From positions 933,501-997,500 of the forward strand of contig JAJTWR010000305.1 in NCBI GenBank assembly GCA_021613335.1: a stretch of 64,000 bases of DNA. Direction: 5' to 3'. A model generated the notes under the pieces. That model had not been told where the DNA came from, did no database searches, and worked only from the letters and a program-made list of their open reading frames with translations. Made by a program: the position numbers and the translations under genes. Shown here piece after piece: positions 25,535-36,296 of this stretch. The first letter of the stretch is position 1, and the number at the start of each line of letters is the position of its first letter. Origin of the DNA: Whitmania pigra. Its lineage: Eukaryota > Annelida > Clitellata > Hirudinida > Haemopidae.

Positions 25535-26891
25535 CGACGATGATGATGATGATGATTGTGGTGCTAATGTTAAAGGTGCCAACGACAACAACAACAATAA
25601 TGTTGAGTCAATGATGTTTATCTTATTGAAGAGGTGATAATGAGAGTAAACACAGCATCAGGTGTTATAACGTCAATGACAATTTACAATTTACAATTCC
25701 GCTAATGATAGTGATAAAGTTGTAAGCTATGACGATTATGACAATGATGACGATGATGTCAATGATGACGATGATGTCAATGATGACAATGATGTCAATG
25801 ATGACAATGATGTCAATGATGACAATGATGACAATGATGACAATGATGATGACAACTCACTTGTTGAGGAAGATGACTCGACAGTTGTAGGTTACATTCT
25901 TATGCATAATGGGCCTGGAAATATCATTAATGCCAATGTTTTACCATTTACTTTATGAATTATTGTGTTATTATAGCTGGGGACGACATTACGTTACATA
26001 ACGACATAACTGCTATCATCGGCGCATTCCATCAACTATTGTTAAATAATCAATAATAGATAATAAAGTAATTACCAATTTATTTAATAATTTAACAACC
26101 ACTAACTATTTCCATTAAAGATAATAATAATAATAATAACAGTAATATAATAATTTAATTATTATTACAGACAAAAACAAATGTCATCGGACGTTTACTC
26201 ACATGCCGACATCACACATGATGTCCGTGCAGATCGGATTCTTGATGAGTTCCGCCAGAACTTGGAACGAATGGAGAAGCGTGTCACCCTCCAGGAAATG
26301 GTCGCTGCATCCGTAACCACTGGAAAGATTGGTGAATTTATGTGCCGACGTTTTGTCGTCATAGTAAATGATGCCATCGTAATTGTAACAAATAAATTAT
26401 ATATTTGCATTGCAATTATCATCTATAACCATAAATAAGTTATGTATTAATAATTAATATTATTTACACTAATTGACTATCACCATCCCCTCCATCGATG
26501 AACAGTCACCATCATCATTGCTTCTCCCAATCATTAAAGATAACATCAAGATCAATAAAACCTTATTTCCAGTTCAGGACCAAGTCTGTACGTTGCACCC
26601 TTCTCCTTGGCAATCTTTATACCTTTAAAATCATGAAAAGTATTGAGAATGTGGCGTCTGCTTTACAATTCATTGCAATTTATCCTTATTGGAATTTCTT
26701 ACATAATTTGTTTTTAAATAGCGGGCTCAGTTGGAATTGCATTCAATAAAATATTGAGTTTTTAATATGGCAATCCTTCAATACATAATGCATAGTGAAT
26801 CCTCACTTTTCAAAATATTCTCTAAGTTTTTCTCAAAATCCATTGCCCACTGGTTCAACGAGCAGGTAGCAAGAACCACTTTCCTCCCCAT
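19453..26891 (-). CDS. NADSYN1: Glutamine-dependent NAD(+) synthetase
   Basis: Makes NAD from nicotinic acid adenine dinucleotide using ATP and glutamine. Eighteen minus-strand exons: 26807-26891, 26562-26622, 26203-26319, 25861-25914, 25332-25473, 24900-24988, 24373-24490, 23832-23963, 23250-23324, 23001-23122, 22555-22706, 22002-22170, 21635-21770, 20911-21017, 20557-20688, 20300-20369, 19981-20109, 19453-19644. Total 693 aa (human 706). The N-terminal half is a nitrilase-type glutaminase: start [20 protein letters not shown], catalytic Glu in GPELEIS, Lys in LLIRPK, Cys in YYDGCSTI. The C-terminal half is the synthetase with the ATP P-loop [10 protein letters not shown], and it ends with [20 protein letters not shown]. 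The last few residues (KQVGTN) assume no further exon. Several introns are mostly CAT/ATG/AAT repeats, which create spurious open frames. Confidence 0.95.
21138..21310 (+). repeat. SINE-like element with 'tttatatagcgc' core
   Basis: In a NADSYN1 intron, the core tttatatagcgc occurs at about 21138 and again at about 21178, followed by cattcccaagggcgatag and a stretch with ccgggtttcgaac that resembles a pol III B box. Such sequences recur as short interspersed repeats in marine invertebrate genomes. The related piece at 5423 supports a repeat family. Boundaries were not determined. Confidence 0.45.
21369..21607. repeat. (CAT)n and (AAT)n microsatellites in a NADSYN1 intron
   Basis: Two CAT runs lie at about 21369-21424 and an AAT/AAC run at about 21539-21607, all inside the intron between the exons at 20911-21017 and 21635-21770. 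Confidence 0.9.
21806..21962. repeat. Long (AAT)n microsatellite
   Basis: About 155 bases of nearly pure AAT repeat, interrupted by AGT, AAC and GAT units, fill the intron between NADSYN1 exons 21635-21770 and 22002-22170. Confidence 0.92.
22280..22554. repeat. (GAT)n run and imperfect (AATCAY/AACCAY)n hexamer array
   Basis: A pure GAT run lies at about 22288-22316. From about 22425 to 22554 an imperfect hexanucleotide array (units such as aatcac, aaccac, aatcat) runs right up to the donor side of the P-loop exon of NADSYN1. Confidence 0.88.
23585..23835. repeat. Minisatellite with about 40 base unit in a NADSYN1 intron
   Basis: The unit contains caatcaaatcaaatcaatca, then ctcataccgaccca (variants cgtaccaatccac and cacaccaaccca). 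About six degenerate copies are visible. The array reaches to the donor end of exon 23832-23963. Confidence 0.85.
24727..24842. repeat. (CAT)n microsatellite cluster
   Basis: Runs of CAT with ACC/ACA interruptions fill this part of the intron between NADSYN1 exons 24373-24490 and 24900-24988. Confidence 0.9.
25195..25330. repeat. Imperfect (AAC/ATC/GAC)n array
   Basis: A block of caacaacaac and acatcagcaacaac units directly abuts the donor side of NADSYN1 exon 25332-25473. It opens a plus-strand frame rich in Asn and Asp that is not a gene. Confidence 0.85.
25480..25860. repeat. (GAT)n run and (gatgatgtcaat)n array
   Basis: A GAT run lies at 25482-25556, and a 15-18 base unit built on gatgatgtcaatgatgac repeats at 25738-25852. 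Together they make up most of one NADSYN1 intron, ending next to the 54 base exon at 25861-25914. Confidence 0.9.
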
Positions 26892-27348
26892 ATTTAAATG
26901 AATCAGAAATCTGATATAAGGTTAACCTAACGATCAATTAAAATACAAAGCGTTCGAGTCGGCAACAAGTCAGAAACTCGTTGACCTTTTTCCACACACG
27001 CGTTGTAAACACTTCAAAAGCTGGCAGGTCAGGGCTGGAGTGGAGTGAATGGTTTAATATATTTTCAAAATTGTTTATTTTTCTTGGCTACATTTAAAAT
27101 TAAGCGGCACGTGAGTGCTTTACAAACACTTGTTATCTCAGAAGTGCTTTGGATATTGTTGGCTACTTTTTCAAATTCATTCAATAATATTACAAAATTT
27201 TATTATCATGCTTAATTTCAGTGTTTATTAATCTTTCATATCTGTTGCGCAATGAACTGTCACCGGCTCCAAATTTCAACTCTGTGTTTTGACATCTGTT
27301 CCGTTCCGCAGCTCTTACTTTCTGGAGTTCTGTGAACTTTCAATAAAA
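26892..27348. promoter_or_regulatory. Divergent region between NADSYN1 and the PALB2-like gene
   Basis: Only 457 bases separate the two opposing start codons, so both promoters lie in this AT-rich stretch or in the UTRs. No motif is clear enough to name. Shared regulation is an inference from the spacing. Confidence 0.45.
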
Positions 27349-30300
27349 ATGAGAAGCCTGACGGTAAATTCCATTCCAGATGTTTGAGTATTTGAAAACT
27401 TTTTCGCTTGTCCCATGTTTTTTTTTTATGTTTTAGCTGGCGGAGAAGCGTGCATTGCTAGAAAAAATGAAACTTCTACTTAAACAAAAAACAGAGCAAC
27501 TAGAGGTTATTGCATTTATCAAACTATTTGAATTCCGCCAACGTTCAACTTTGTATTTTTTTTAAGATTTTGAAAGCAAAAAAGGAAAGAGAAAGCAGCA
27601 CCATCGTTTCGACAACGAATGATAATCTGCTATTGGCAGCTGAAGACAAATGCCCAAAAGCGTCATCGACAAAGAGCCTAAAGAGGAGGCTTCAATTTGA
27701 TGAGAACATTCCTTCAACAAATTCAACAGCACCAAAAAAATCAGACCTAACAGCTGCAATTGATTCCAGAGATGGAGCTGAATCAACAAATACACCTTGC
27801 AGCAATTCAGATCAACTAATCTCTTCTGAAGCTTCAAGATGTGAGGGAATTCAAGGTCCTTCAATTCTGCTGACAGAAACTGATGTGAAGCACTCAACGG
27901 CAGTTGGCTGCTGCCCAGAAGGTCTTGAGAAGCTCAAATCTCAGACCAAACCTGATGTGGTGGATTTTTATCCAGAGGAAGTCGATCCTGAATTTTCTAG
28001 CCTGAAGCACAGAAAGATCCAAGAAGAGGACGAAGAAAATGCTTCTCCTCAGAAATTGTCCGAAGTGGAACATCCTCCTGAACTTTCAGTTGGTTTGAAA
28101 TCTTCTCTTTCTACTGAGGATTGAGATCTCAAGATATGAATATCCACCATTGAATGTAATCTCTTGGTCTTGCAGATGATGACTGCAAGTAATTGTTGTC
28201 AATAAAATCAAGTTTCATTATTGATCAAATAATGTGAAGCATTTGTTTTTCGTTGCAAGTTAATTATACCACAATCATAAGACAGCACGGCCAACGTGTT
28301 TATTTTTTATTATTAGTTCGTTTAATTTCTCGAACTCAGTGCCAGACTCCAAGTCAGATACTCGACTTCCATTGGTTCAAAAGTGTTGTGCCACTGACCA
28401 TCCATGACCAAGAAGATGGTGGCTGTTTGCTCTGCACCTGTGAAAAAGGGATCCTTGTATATAGGAAAAATGGAGGAAACTGGGTCAAGATTGTTGATTG
28501 GACAGTTACAGAAGTAGGTCACACAATCAATGCATTACTCATGAACTCATAATTTGTCATGGATTGATTCTGAGGAGAACCAACATCTGAAGTTCACCAC
28601 TGAATCATTGATCACAGATAATCTGATATTACTAGTCTATTTTGCATTTATTTTTAAAGAGTTATTTATTATGACTTCCACCATCATCATCATCATCAGG
28701 AGAGAATAAAGAATGCCAGTATACTGAAGGTGCACAAGGATAAGCTTACTCTGCATGTTTCCATTGTCTTGTCGTCAACATGGATTTCGGAGGTATGTGA
28801 ATGTGAACTAGTTGCTCGTTCGATGTGCGTGAAGCGAAAATCAACACGTCCGTAGCTCGTGCCAACTTTACATTGATGTCTGATTGGATGTAAATTTTGT
28901 TACACAGTAATTGTTAATTAATTAGATAACCAATTAACTTCATCCGTTATCATTCGAGTCGTTAACGTCTCCTCAGATGCCGCTGCATTCAAAAGAGTCG
29001 AACATCCACGAGACATCCCTCATCAAGTTCTCTGATGGGCGGTTGACCTGTCGAAACTCCGTGCACAGGTACCAAATTGGCAGGTGCTAAAGGAAATGCT
29101 AATTATTGTAATCAGTTAATTAAGATGAATTCAATGATGGTAACTAATTCACTGATAATTCATCACCGTTGTGACCATCATTACCACAACCGGTCATTAC
29201 TCGGTTTATTTTTTTCCCATACCTATTTATAGGTTCACAGCACTAGATGACTCGTTCCTTCAGTGTACAATCCTCCCTGACAACATATGCATTGCTTCAA
29301 CATCATCATCATCACCTTCTTCATCACCATCCAACAAAAACAGCTTTAATGAAGAGCATGACCTTGACGAACTAGTGACCTCGGTGAAAAATCTCAAAGT
29401 CTGCGTCGACAGTCTTTCCACGACTTCCTCCGTGGAACTTCAGAGAGTTTCCGATCGCATCGTTCATCTTCTCCACGTGTCGAAGTCGTCCGTCGTGTGC
29501 GGCCTGTCTAGGGATGGTGCGTATTTATGGTAGGTAAGGGTTACATTAATAAAACCGTCATCGGAGATAATTCAGAGCTGTTGTTGTTGTTGTTGTTGTT
29601 TGTATTGTCGAAAATTTTTGTTGTTGTGATCTTGAGGTTTTATTATTTTCTACCTTATTCCAATTATGTTTTATGTCTCGTAAAGATGAAAGTATTAAAG
29701 TGTTTTTGACTAGAGAATATTGAATTAAGAGCATAATAATATTAGTTATTAAAAATAATAATAATAATATTAGTTATTAAAAATAATAATAATAATAATA
29801 TTAGTTATTAAAAATAATAATAATAATATTAGTTATTAAATATAATAATAATATTAATGATTCGAAGTTATTTGTAATCAAAAACAGGCAGTATGAGGTC
29901 GGACTCCTGCTGAAGAAATTCACTTTCGGTGTTGAGTGTTTCGACTTCAACCCCTGTTGTGATCTCATACATCAGGACAAGGTGGTTGTGGCATCGAATA
30001 AATTATAATTAATTTTACATATCATTATAATAATTGCACAACGGCAATGCATTGAATTGTCATTGCAGATTAATGTGCTGAGTTTATTGATAAAATATTT
30101 ATTTATTTAGCAAAATAACTTTAGTTCTAAAGACAATCATTTGCCATTCAATCATCAGGGTCTGTTGGTGCTGGCAGGCAGGACACCCAAGGATCGGCAG
30201 GGGCGTCTCATATTCCTTAACCCCATGTCGGGGGTCAATGTGTCCGTGGCCCTCAGAGAACTCATTTCAGCTTGCGACGTCGACGAACTGAGGTTAAATA

Positions 30301-30674
30301 CGTCTTAAGATGAATAGCCGCATTAAATGCACCAATCTAACTTTTAATTTCATTCACAAGCTGCTAATAAATGCAAAGTTACTCCCGCTCCAAACACTGA
30401 ATGTGACGAATCAAATGCCTTTCATTCCAGGTTGCTGAGATGCGGAGGACCCCTCCAAAAGGCTGTGTTCGTGTCCGAGAGCTGCTCAAAGGTGTTGGAC
30501 GTCTTCTCGACCAGAGGCAACGAAGTCACCATTTCCAAGGCTCTTGTTCCCCAGGTGTGTACGTCACGTTCGGGGTCCCGGTCAGACATGGTCGTCAAGT
30601 TCGACTCGAAGATGAGGCAAATGTCTTTCGGCCGGGACAAAGGATTTTGTGTGTGCAAAATCGAACTAGATTGA
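27349..30674 (+). CDS. PALB2: Candidate PALB2 (FANCN): coiled coil plus C-terminal WD40 propeller
   Basis: PALB2 bridges BRCA1 and BRCA2 in homologous recombination. Proposed exons: 27349-27363, 27437-27505, 27567-28092, 28317-28513, 28700-28792, 28977-29068, 29233-29529, 29888-29981, 30159-30292, 30431-30674, about 586 aa and in phase throughout. The N-terminus, SLTLAEKRALLEKMKLLLKQ, resembles the PALB2 coiled coil (SCEEKEKLKEKLAFLKREY in human). A low-complexity linker follows. The C-terminal part (GCLLCTCEKGILVYR, LLKKFTFG, GRLIFLNPMSGVNVSV, GFCVCKIELD then stop) lines up in order with the human PALB2 propeller (PCIITACEDVVSLW, LLKKMHIDD, FQLIVINPKTTLSVGV, GNIFVYHYS). The weak link is 28092/28317: its donor is poor, and without it exon 3 reads on to a stop at 28122-28124 with AATAAA at 28201. 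It could therefore be two genes, or one gene with a short alternative form. Confidence 0.55.
28201..28206 (+). terminator. Candidate polyadenylation signal after the first PALB2-like exons
   Basis: AATAAA lies 77 bases after the in-frame TGA at 28122-28124. If used, the transcript would encode a 213 aa protein made of the coiled coil and linker only. Confidence 0.4.
29745..29868. repeat. Tandem repeat, about 30 base unit, in a PALB2-like intron
   Basis: The unit aatattagttattaaa followed by (aat)n occurs four to five times. The copies differ mainly in the number of AAT triplets. Confidence 0.88.
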
Positions 30675-33600
30675 CTCGGAGGATGCTCGATGCTGTTTAT
30701 ATTGTTTGTATATTTTATCTGTATTTTGTCATTTACTGTGATGCTGTGGAACCGACCGGGAATACCTAAGTACATGCAGCTTAAAACGTTTTCTCGTGCC
30801 ATTCCAACCCAAACTAACCTGGCCTGGTAAGATGTCACTCTGCTATTGCGTGATACAGTGATTATAAATTCACTGATGATTACATGTTGTTACAAATTGT
30901 GACTAAAATGAGTGTATCCCCCATCGTGAGCCCTTTTGTGAATAGCATTTAAAACTCCCACATGGCAAAGCAGTATTTATAAAACAATGTATTGCCAACA
31001 AACTGCAAATTCTATTTGAATCCTTCTAACTCTGGAACAGTGAAATAATTGAAACGTCCTCTCGGATGAGGTGGAAAAATCGTCAAAGCAACTTAACTAA
31101 AAACCGAACAAAATACAAGGGCAGCGTCAGACAATCCCGTCAAGATTGCCGCACAGGAAACCTTTCCGGATCTCTGGCCGGGGCAGTGGTGATGACGATT
31201 CCCTCCAGACGTTTCGTCTCCTCCGTGACTCTGACGTGGCAATCTGGACCAATTGAGAGGAGGGATCTTTCCGACAGCTTGAGCAAAACCTGTCACCATT
31301 TCTCGAACGCCGACCGACGTAAAGTCTCCATCTCACGACTCCCAAGATGAACAAACGTCCGACCGTTCGTACACGGGCAAGTGTAGATATATATATATAT
31401 AAGTATAAGATGCGTTGAATAAAAAAAAACAACCCCAAGGATCGCAGGTAAACGTCTGAGATGAGCAATAGCACTAAAAAATCACTAAAATAAAATGGAG
31501 AAAAACTTGTTCCAAAGCAAGAACTCAAGAAATCAATAGTAGGAGAGCGGCAAATAAGGTGTCTTCATCGGTCTTTAATCGATGTTCAAACCCTTCAATA
31601 ATAGCACTAGTCCGCGTCAATAAGTTGTCATCAGTCTGGAGCGAGAGGAGTTAGTTTTGTATACACGCGTACGTAGGTCTGTGATAATTTAAAAGCCACA
31701 ATAAAATACGTCGTCTTAAGTTACGATATCTCGTTCAGTGCAATACTCGCGCCTATATAACGTAAAATTTGACTAAACCGAATTAGAAAAAAAAAAAAAG
31801 GGAAAAAATTGCCAAAAAACCTGAATCAATTGAATGATTGATGGATCAATGAATACCAATCAGCTCTGCTCCTCTGCCCATATCAACTTTAAACGAAAAC
31901 AAAGGTGTATAACGTCGTTCGCTAGACGACGGATGCAAAAAAGCAGAGAAACATCTCCGTCACACCCGTCAAAAAACACTCCGTCTCTCGGAAAATGCAA
32001 GATAAGCCGGGTTAAAGAAAAATAAGTTCCAACGTCACACGACGACAACAACAACATCGACGACGACAAACGGAAGGCTCCCTTCGAGTTGGGACCTCCG
32101 TCTGTGGCCATGTGTGGCAGCAGCGAATGAATCTCTGCTCGGCCGTCGCATTCTCGACCGATCTCGTAGGATCGATAAAAATAACGAAAACTTCACACGA
32201 GCAAATGTATACTGGAATAACGACCTCTTGTAGAAGACGAAAGGAGGTTCTGAGGACGATGACGACAATGAAAAAAAAAGATGAATTCCTGTTTGGATCG
32301 AAATAAAAAATCAAAATGTAAAAACAGAGAACGCACCAAAGCAATCTGATCACAACGCAGTTTTTGCCTGTAAAGAATATAATGCAATGTGTATATATAT
32401 ATATATATAGATAGATATATAGATAATATATGTATACGATCTTGTATAGATGCCAATAAGACGACACAAAAAATAATGAAGTACCAAAAAATAGCCCAAA
32501 GCAAATGCTCAGAAGGTCCCAGGGTCCTGGACAAGCACCCAGGCCGAGGGCTCGCTCAAAAGGGAGCGGGGAGTCGCTATTCAGGATCAGCAGAGAACGG
32601 TTTCACGTCGGCAACGCCGGGAAGAAGTAGGCAGCCCGGACGTGGTGGAAGTCAAAATTCCAGGTAATCTGCCATTTACTCCGAAGGTGAACGTCCTGTC
32701 GAATGCCGGGGGCTTTCAGTTGAACCAGTGGGATCCCGTAGCGCAGAGCAGGGGGGAGGGCATTGACCAAGGTCGCTGAGGATTAACTTACAGACGCACG
32801 ATCGCAACTCCGTGCATGGGACAAACAACAACAGCCGGCCCGTCGACGTCCAGCAAAGGAGTCGATCGAGGTCAGAAAAAGGAGCATCGTTCGAAATGAA
32901 AACCAATGAATGATGAATGATATGACGGCTCTGGATAAACATCGAAGTTGCAACCAACGGAAACGAAGCGAGGGAACGAACGGATCACGGCGATTACGAA
33001 ATATACAGACAACTGACAAGAATGTGAAAACAGCACCAAATGAAAAATCAAAACTTGACGGCGAGAATCGAACCTTGAAGATGAAATCAGAAAGACATTC
33101 GCAGCTTTGAATCAATGCATTTTGATGGATGTGAAATAATAGCGGATTGTCATCAACTGCTTTAAAAAAGGGATAAGCTTTCTGCAAAACGGGCCTGAAA
33201 AACCAGATGAACGATGCCAATAAAGTCCTCCAACAGAAAAGTCCCCTACTCTTCAGCAAGTCACCTTTAAATCCCTTTTACCTGGCAAGATGACAGTTAC
33301 GACAGGCCATGAATTGGAATCGACGAATCGTCGACAGCGATGATTAAAACAAAAACGTTCCACAGGATGATTTGAATTACATAAGGATGTAAACACTTGA
33401 GACAACACCGAGGACAACATTAAAGCAGCGGACTTTAGTGCAATCGTTGACCGTGCCCGACGCTGAAGATTTTAAATTTTGCACCTCTGGCGACTCTAAA
33501 AATACAAACGATGCAGAGCATTTCAGGACAGACTCGTCGAATGTGCGGATAAATTCAGAGGGAAGTGAGCACTAAATAATCAACAGACTCCTGTCTCCAC

Positions 33601-36296
33601 ACGTCGAACCATTTGGCATTGTTTTAAAAATAAAAATAATAAAAAAAACTCCCACAAATTAAAATCGAGTGTATATAGGTTGATAAAAAAGAAGGTGGCT
33701 ATCACTAAATAGTAAATAAGGCACAACGGAGAAACAAAACAGGGTCCTATTGAAAATAACCAGACGACAACCACTCGCCAGGGAGAGGCAAAGGACTCAA
33801 AAATGATTCCCACTGAGTAACGGTTCTTATTGTCGATCGCGTCGTCCGCCCTTCTGGAAGAATTTGAGACCGAGAATGAACAGCAGAAAAGGAGACGCAT
33901 CGTGAAAATGGCGTTTTCGTGCTTTCAAAAAAGCCCAGTTCAGATGGAAGAAAATTTTGATAAAACGTAGGACACGAACAAAGCAAAATTGAGAGCTGAA
34001 TGGGATTCTTGTTAAATATATATATATGTGTGTGTGTGTGTGTATACCAGAAAATAGTTAGTTTTCAAGTGGAACCAACAAAAATGCCAAATGAAAGATT
34101 CTCCTGCAAAGCTAAACGAAAGTCATGCAAAAACATGGGAATCATCATCATCACTGAAGCAGAGAAGGAATCACCATCATCGTCATCATCAACACCGCCA
34201 CAGTCGCTCATAAAGAAACCAAAAGTGCTCTCTGCAGAATATGCTGGGAGATGTTTGAACCATAAAATGCAGGCATCTCGTAGGAATGCCAAGATTCTCC
34301 AGTCGATCCCAGAATCCAAGGTCCCCCGTGGTGTTCCGTGGCACCAGCAGAGGAGATAATAAATGTGAAAAATACAATCAAATCATAAAAATCAAAAGTC
34401 AACATTAAAAATAACACCAAAATGGACAGAAAGATCTCCAGCATGTAAAATGAAAGTTGTTACGAGTCATCCGAGAAGAACCCACGGATGGATGGGGGGG
34501 TGGTCAGTCTTTCGAGCCGATAATGGTAATCATCCCAAGATGAGCCGGCAGCAAACTGTAAAATGAAACTGTCAAGCAGACCATCTCCGATTATGCTCTT
34601 AAGAGTTGATTGATTGAAAATAAAGTCACAACGCGCACTTCCCTCGACTCGGAGCATCCGAACGATCCCAAGGGATGGGAGCACCTTTTCGTCCGTCGAA
34701 CGCTCCGCCCACACTGGTTAGATCAGCCACTCCAGGCAATTTTTATACGTTCAAAAAATTCAACAAACGGAAGGAAAAAAGGTTAAAATCTATTTAAATG
34801 TTAAAATAAGCAAAATATAAAAGCCGACGTTTGTGAGGGTAAAATTGCCAATAGTGGTAATAGAACAAAAAAAAAACCGATCCATTAGTAGTTAAATTAA
34901 GATGTTAGCTAGGACCGAGAGGTGATGTAATAACGAATTAATGCTCGTACTAATAATACCCCAACAGACGTCAGGAATACTGCAATCAGTTGCTAAAATA
35001 TTCAAAAGAATACAACTAAAAATCACGCCAACCGAAAGATCGGACATCCGAGAAGGAGATGACGGAAGATGATGGAAGAGAGCAAAAGGACAGATAGATG
35101 GATGCCAACGGAAACTTATCTCAAAAGAAAGCACTTCACTGGCCTGAACGAGAAATTAAGATTTAAAAAAAAAACAAATATGGAGAATAAATCGAAGAGG
35201 AACGAAAAATTCAAGATAAAAACGAAAAATATTGTCGCTCGAGGCCCACGCCCCAATAGAGGGGAACGGGGGCAATAATCGATCGAGGGAATAAAAACGG
35301 ATCCAAACCTTTAAAAGTGCTGGGGACATTTCACAACAGTAACAACAACAACAATGCCACATCACCAGTTGCATTAATTTCAGTAATATGAAGCAATGGA
35401 TGGCTCATCATCCAACATCAGTAGAAAGAAGTATAACGAGGGAACTAGGGCGAGAATAATTGACGAATCAGCAACCATCTGACATCAGTGGGAGGAGTTA
35501 CATCTCGTAAGGACATTTGGCAATTCTCGTCGACTCAAATGGACCTATCCATCAGGCAGAAAGTTCTTCCACAATGAGCCAAAGTTAAAGCCATTACGCA
35601 GACATACATCACTTTATATATATATAGATATAGATATAAACAGTCACATATATAAAACACGTACTTGTACGAGTTGTATATGCGTACACACTTATACACG
35701 TGGTAGAATACGAACAGTCGCAAAAAAACAAATGACAGAAATAAAAACAATTATGTTAATAATTGAAAAGTAAACAAACGATCAAATTTTATGTCGGCTT
35801 GAATATTGCTCCTGGGGCTTCCATAAAACCACCACTGGCCAGTTGCCAAAGAGGCTCCTCCCCATTGGGGGAAGGTAAGCAAGACAATGGTAATCGAATT
35901 ACCGAGCAGGAGCGAGCAAAGGGCAACACGAGTTAAACAATCACGGGTGAAGACGTTGTTGATGATGATGATGACGACGGCCATGGGTTATGTGTGGAAA
36001 TTGCATTTATGATAAGCAAGACGTCGAGCTGGGGTGTAGAAACTCAAGAGGAAGATTGCAATTAAAACTAGGGAGATGGTTAAAATGTGATGATATTAGC
36101 TGACGAGGACGACGACAACGAAGATGATGATGACACGGAAAGTGATGGCGATGGGTCCGTGGTCTCTTTCAACACCTGGAAAACAATAGCACAAACATTT
36201 GCCCATCAATATAACAATATAATGATAATAATAATAAATAATAATAGCAATAGTTGCATCCTTTCAGAGGGTAGCATATCCGAGATGGTGACTCAC
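30675..36296 (-). other. Gene-poor 5.6 kb region; possible long 3' UTR of the brat-like gene
   Basis: I find no exon that matches a known family on either strand. The plus strand looks A-rich for several kb, as expected of the complement of a U-rich 3' UTR on the minus strand. Simple repeats occur at about 31385-31402 (TA)n, 32392-32430 (TA)n/(TAGA)n, 34015-34046 (TA)n(GT)n and 35611-35640. The minus-strand gene to the right ends in a TAG placed exactly before a GTGAGT donor. A good acceptor (tgttttccag on the minus strand, about 36178) follows, so a spliced 3' UTR reaching into this region is plausible but unproven. Confidence 0.35.

Noticed and set aside
25101..25637. 178-codon plus-strand frame rich in Asn and Asp
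   Set aside because: It is made of AAC/GAT microsatellites and the antisense of a NADSYN1 exon; no family match.
31066..35750. Several 60-158 codon frames on both strands
   Set aside because: None shows family motifs, splice-compatible neighbours or non-repetitive composition; they fit random frames in low-stop sequence.
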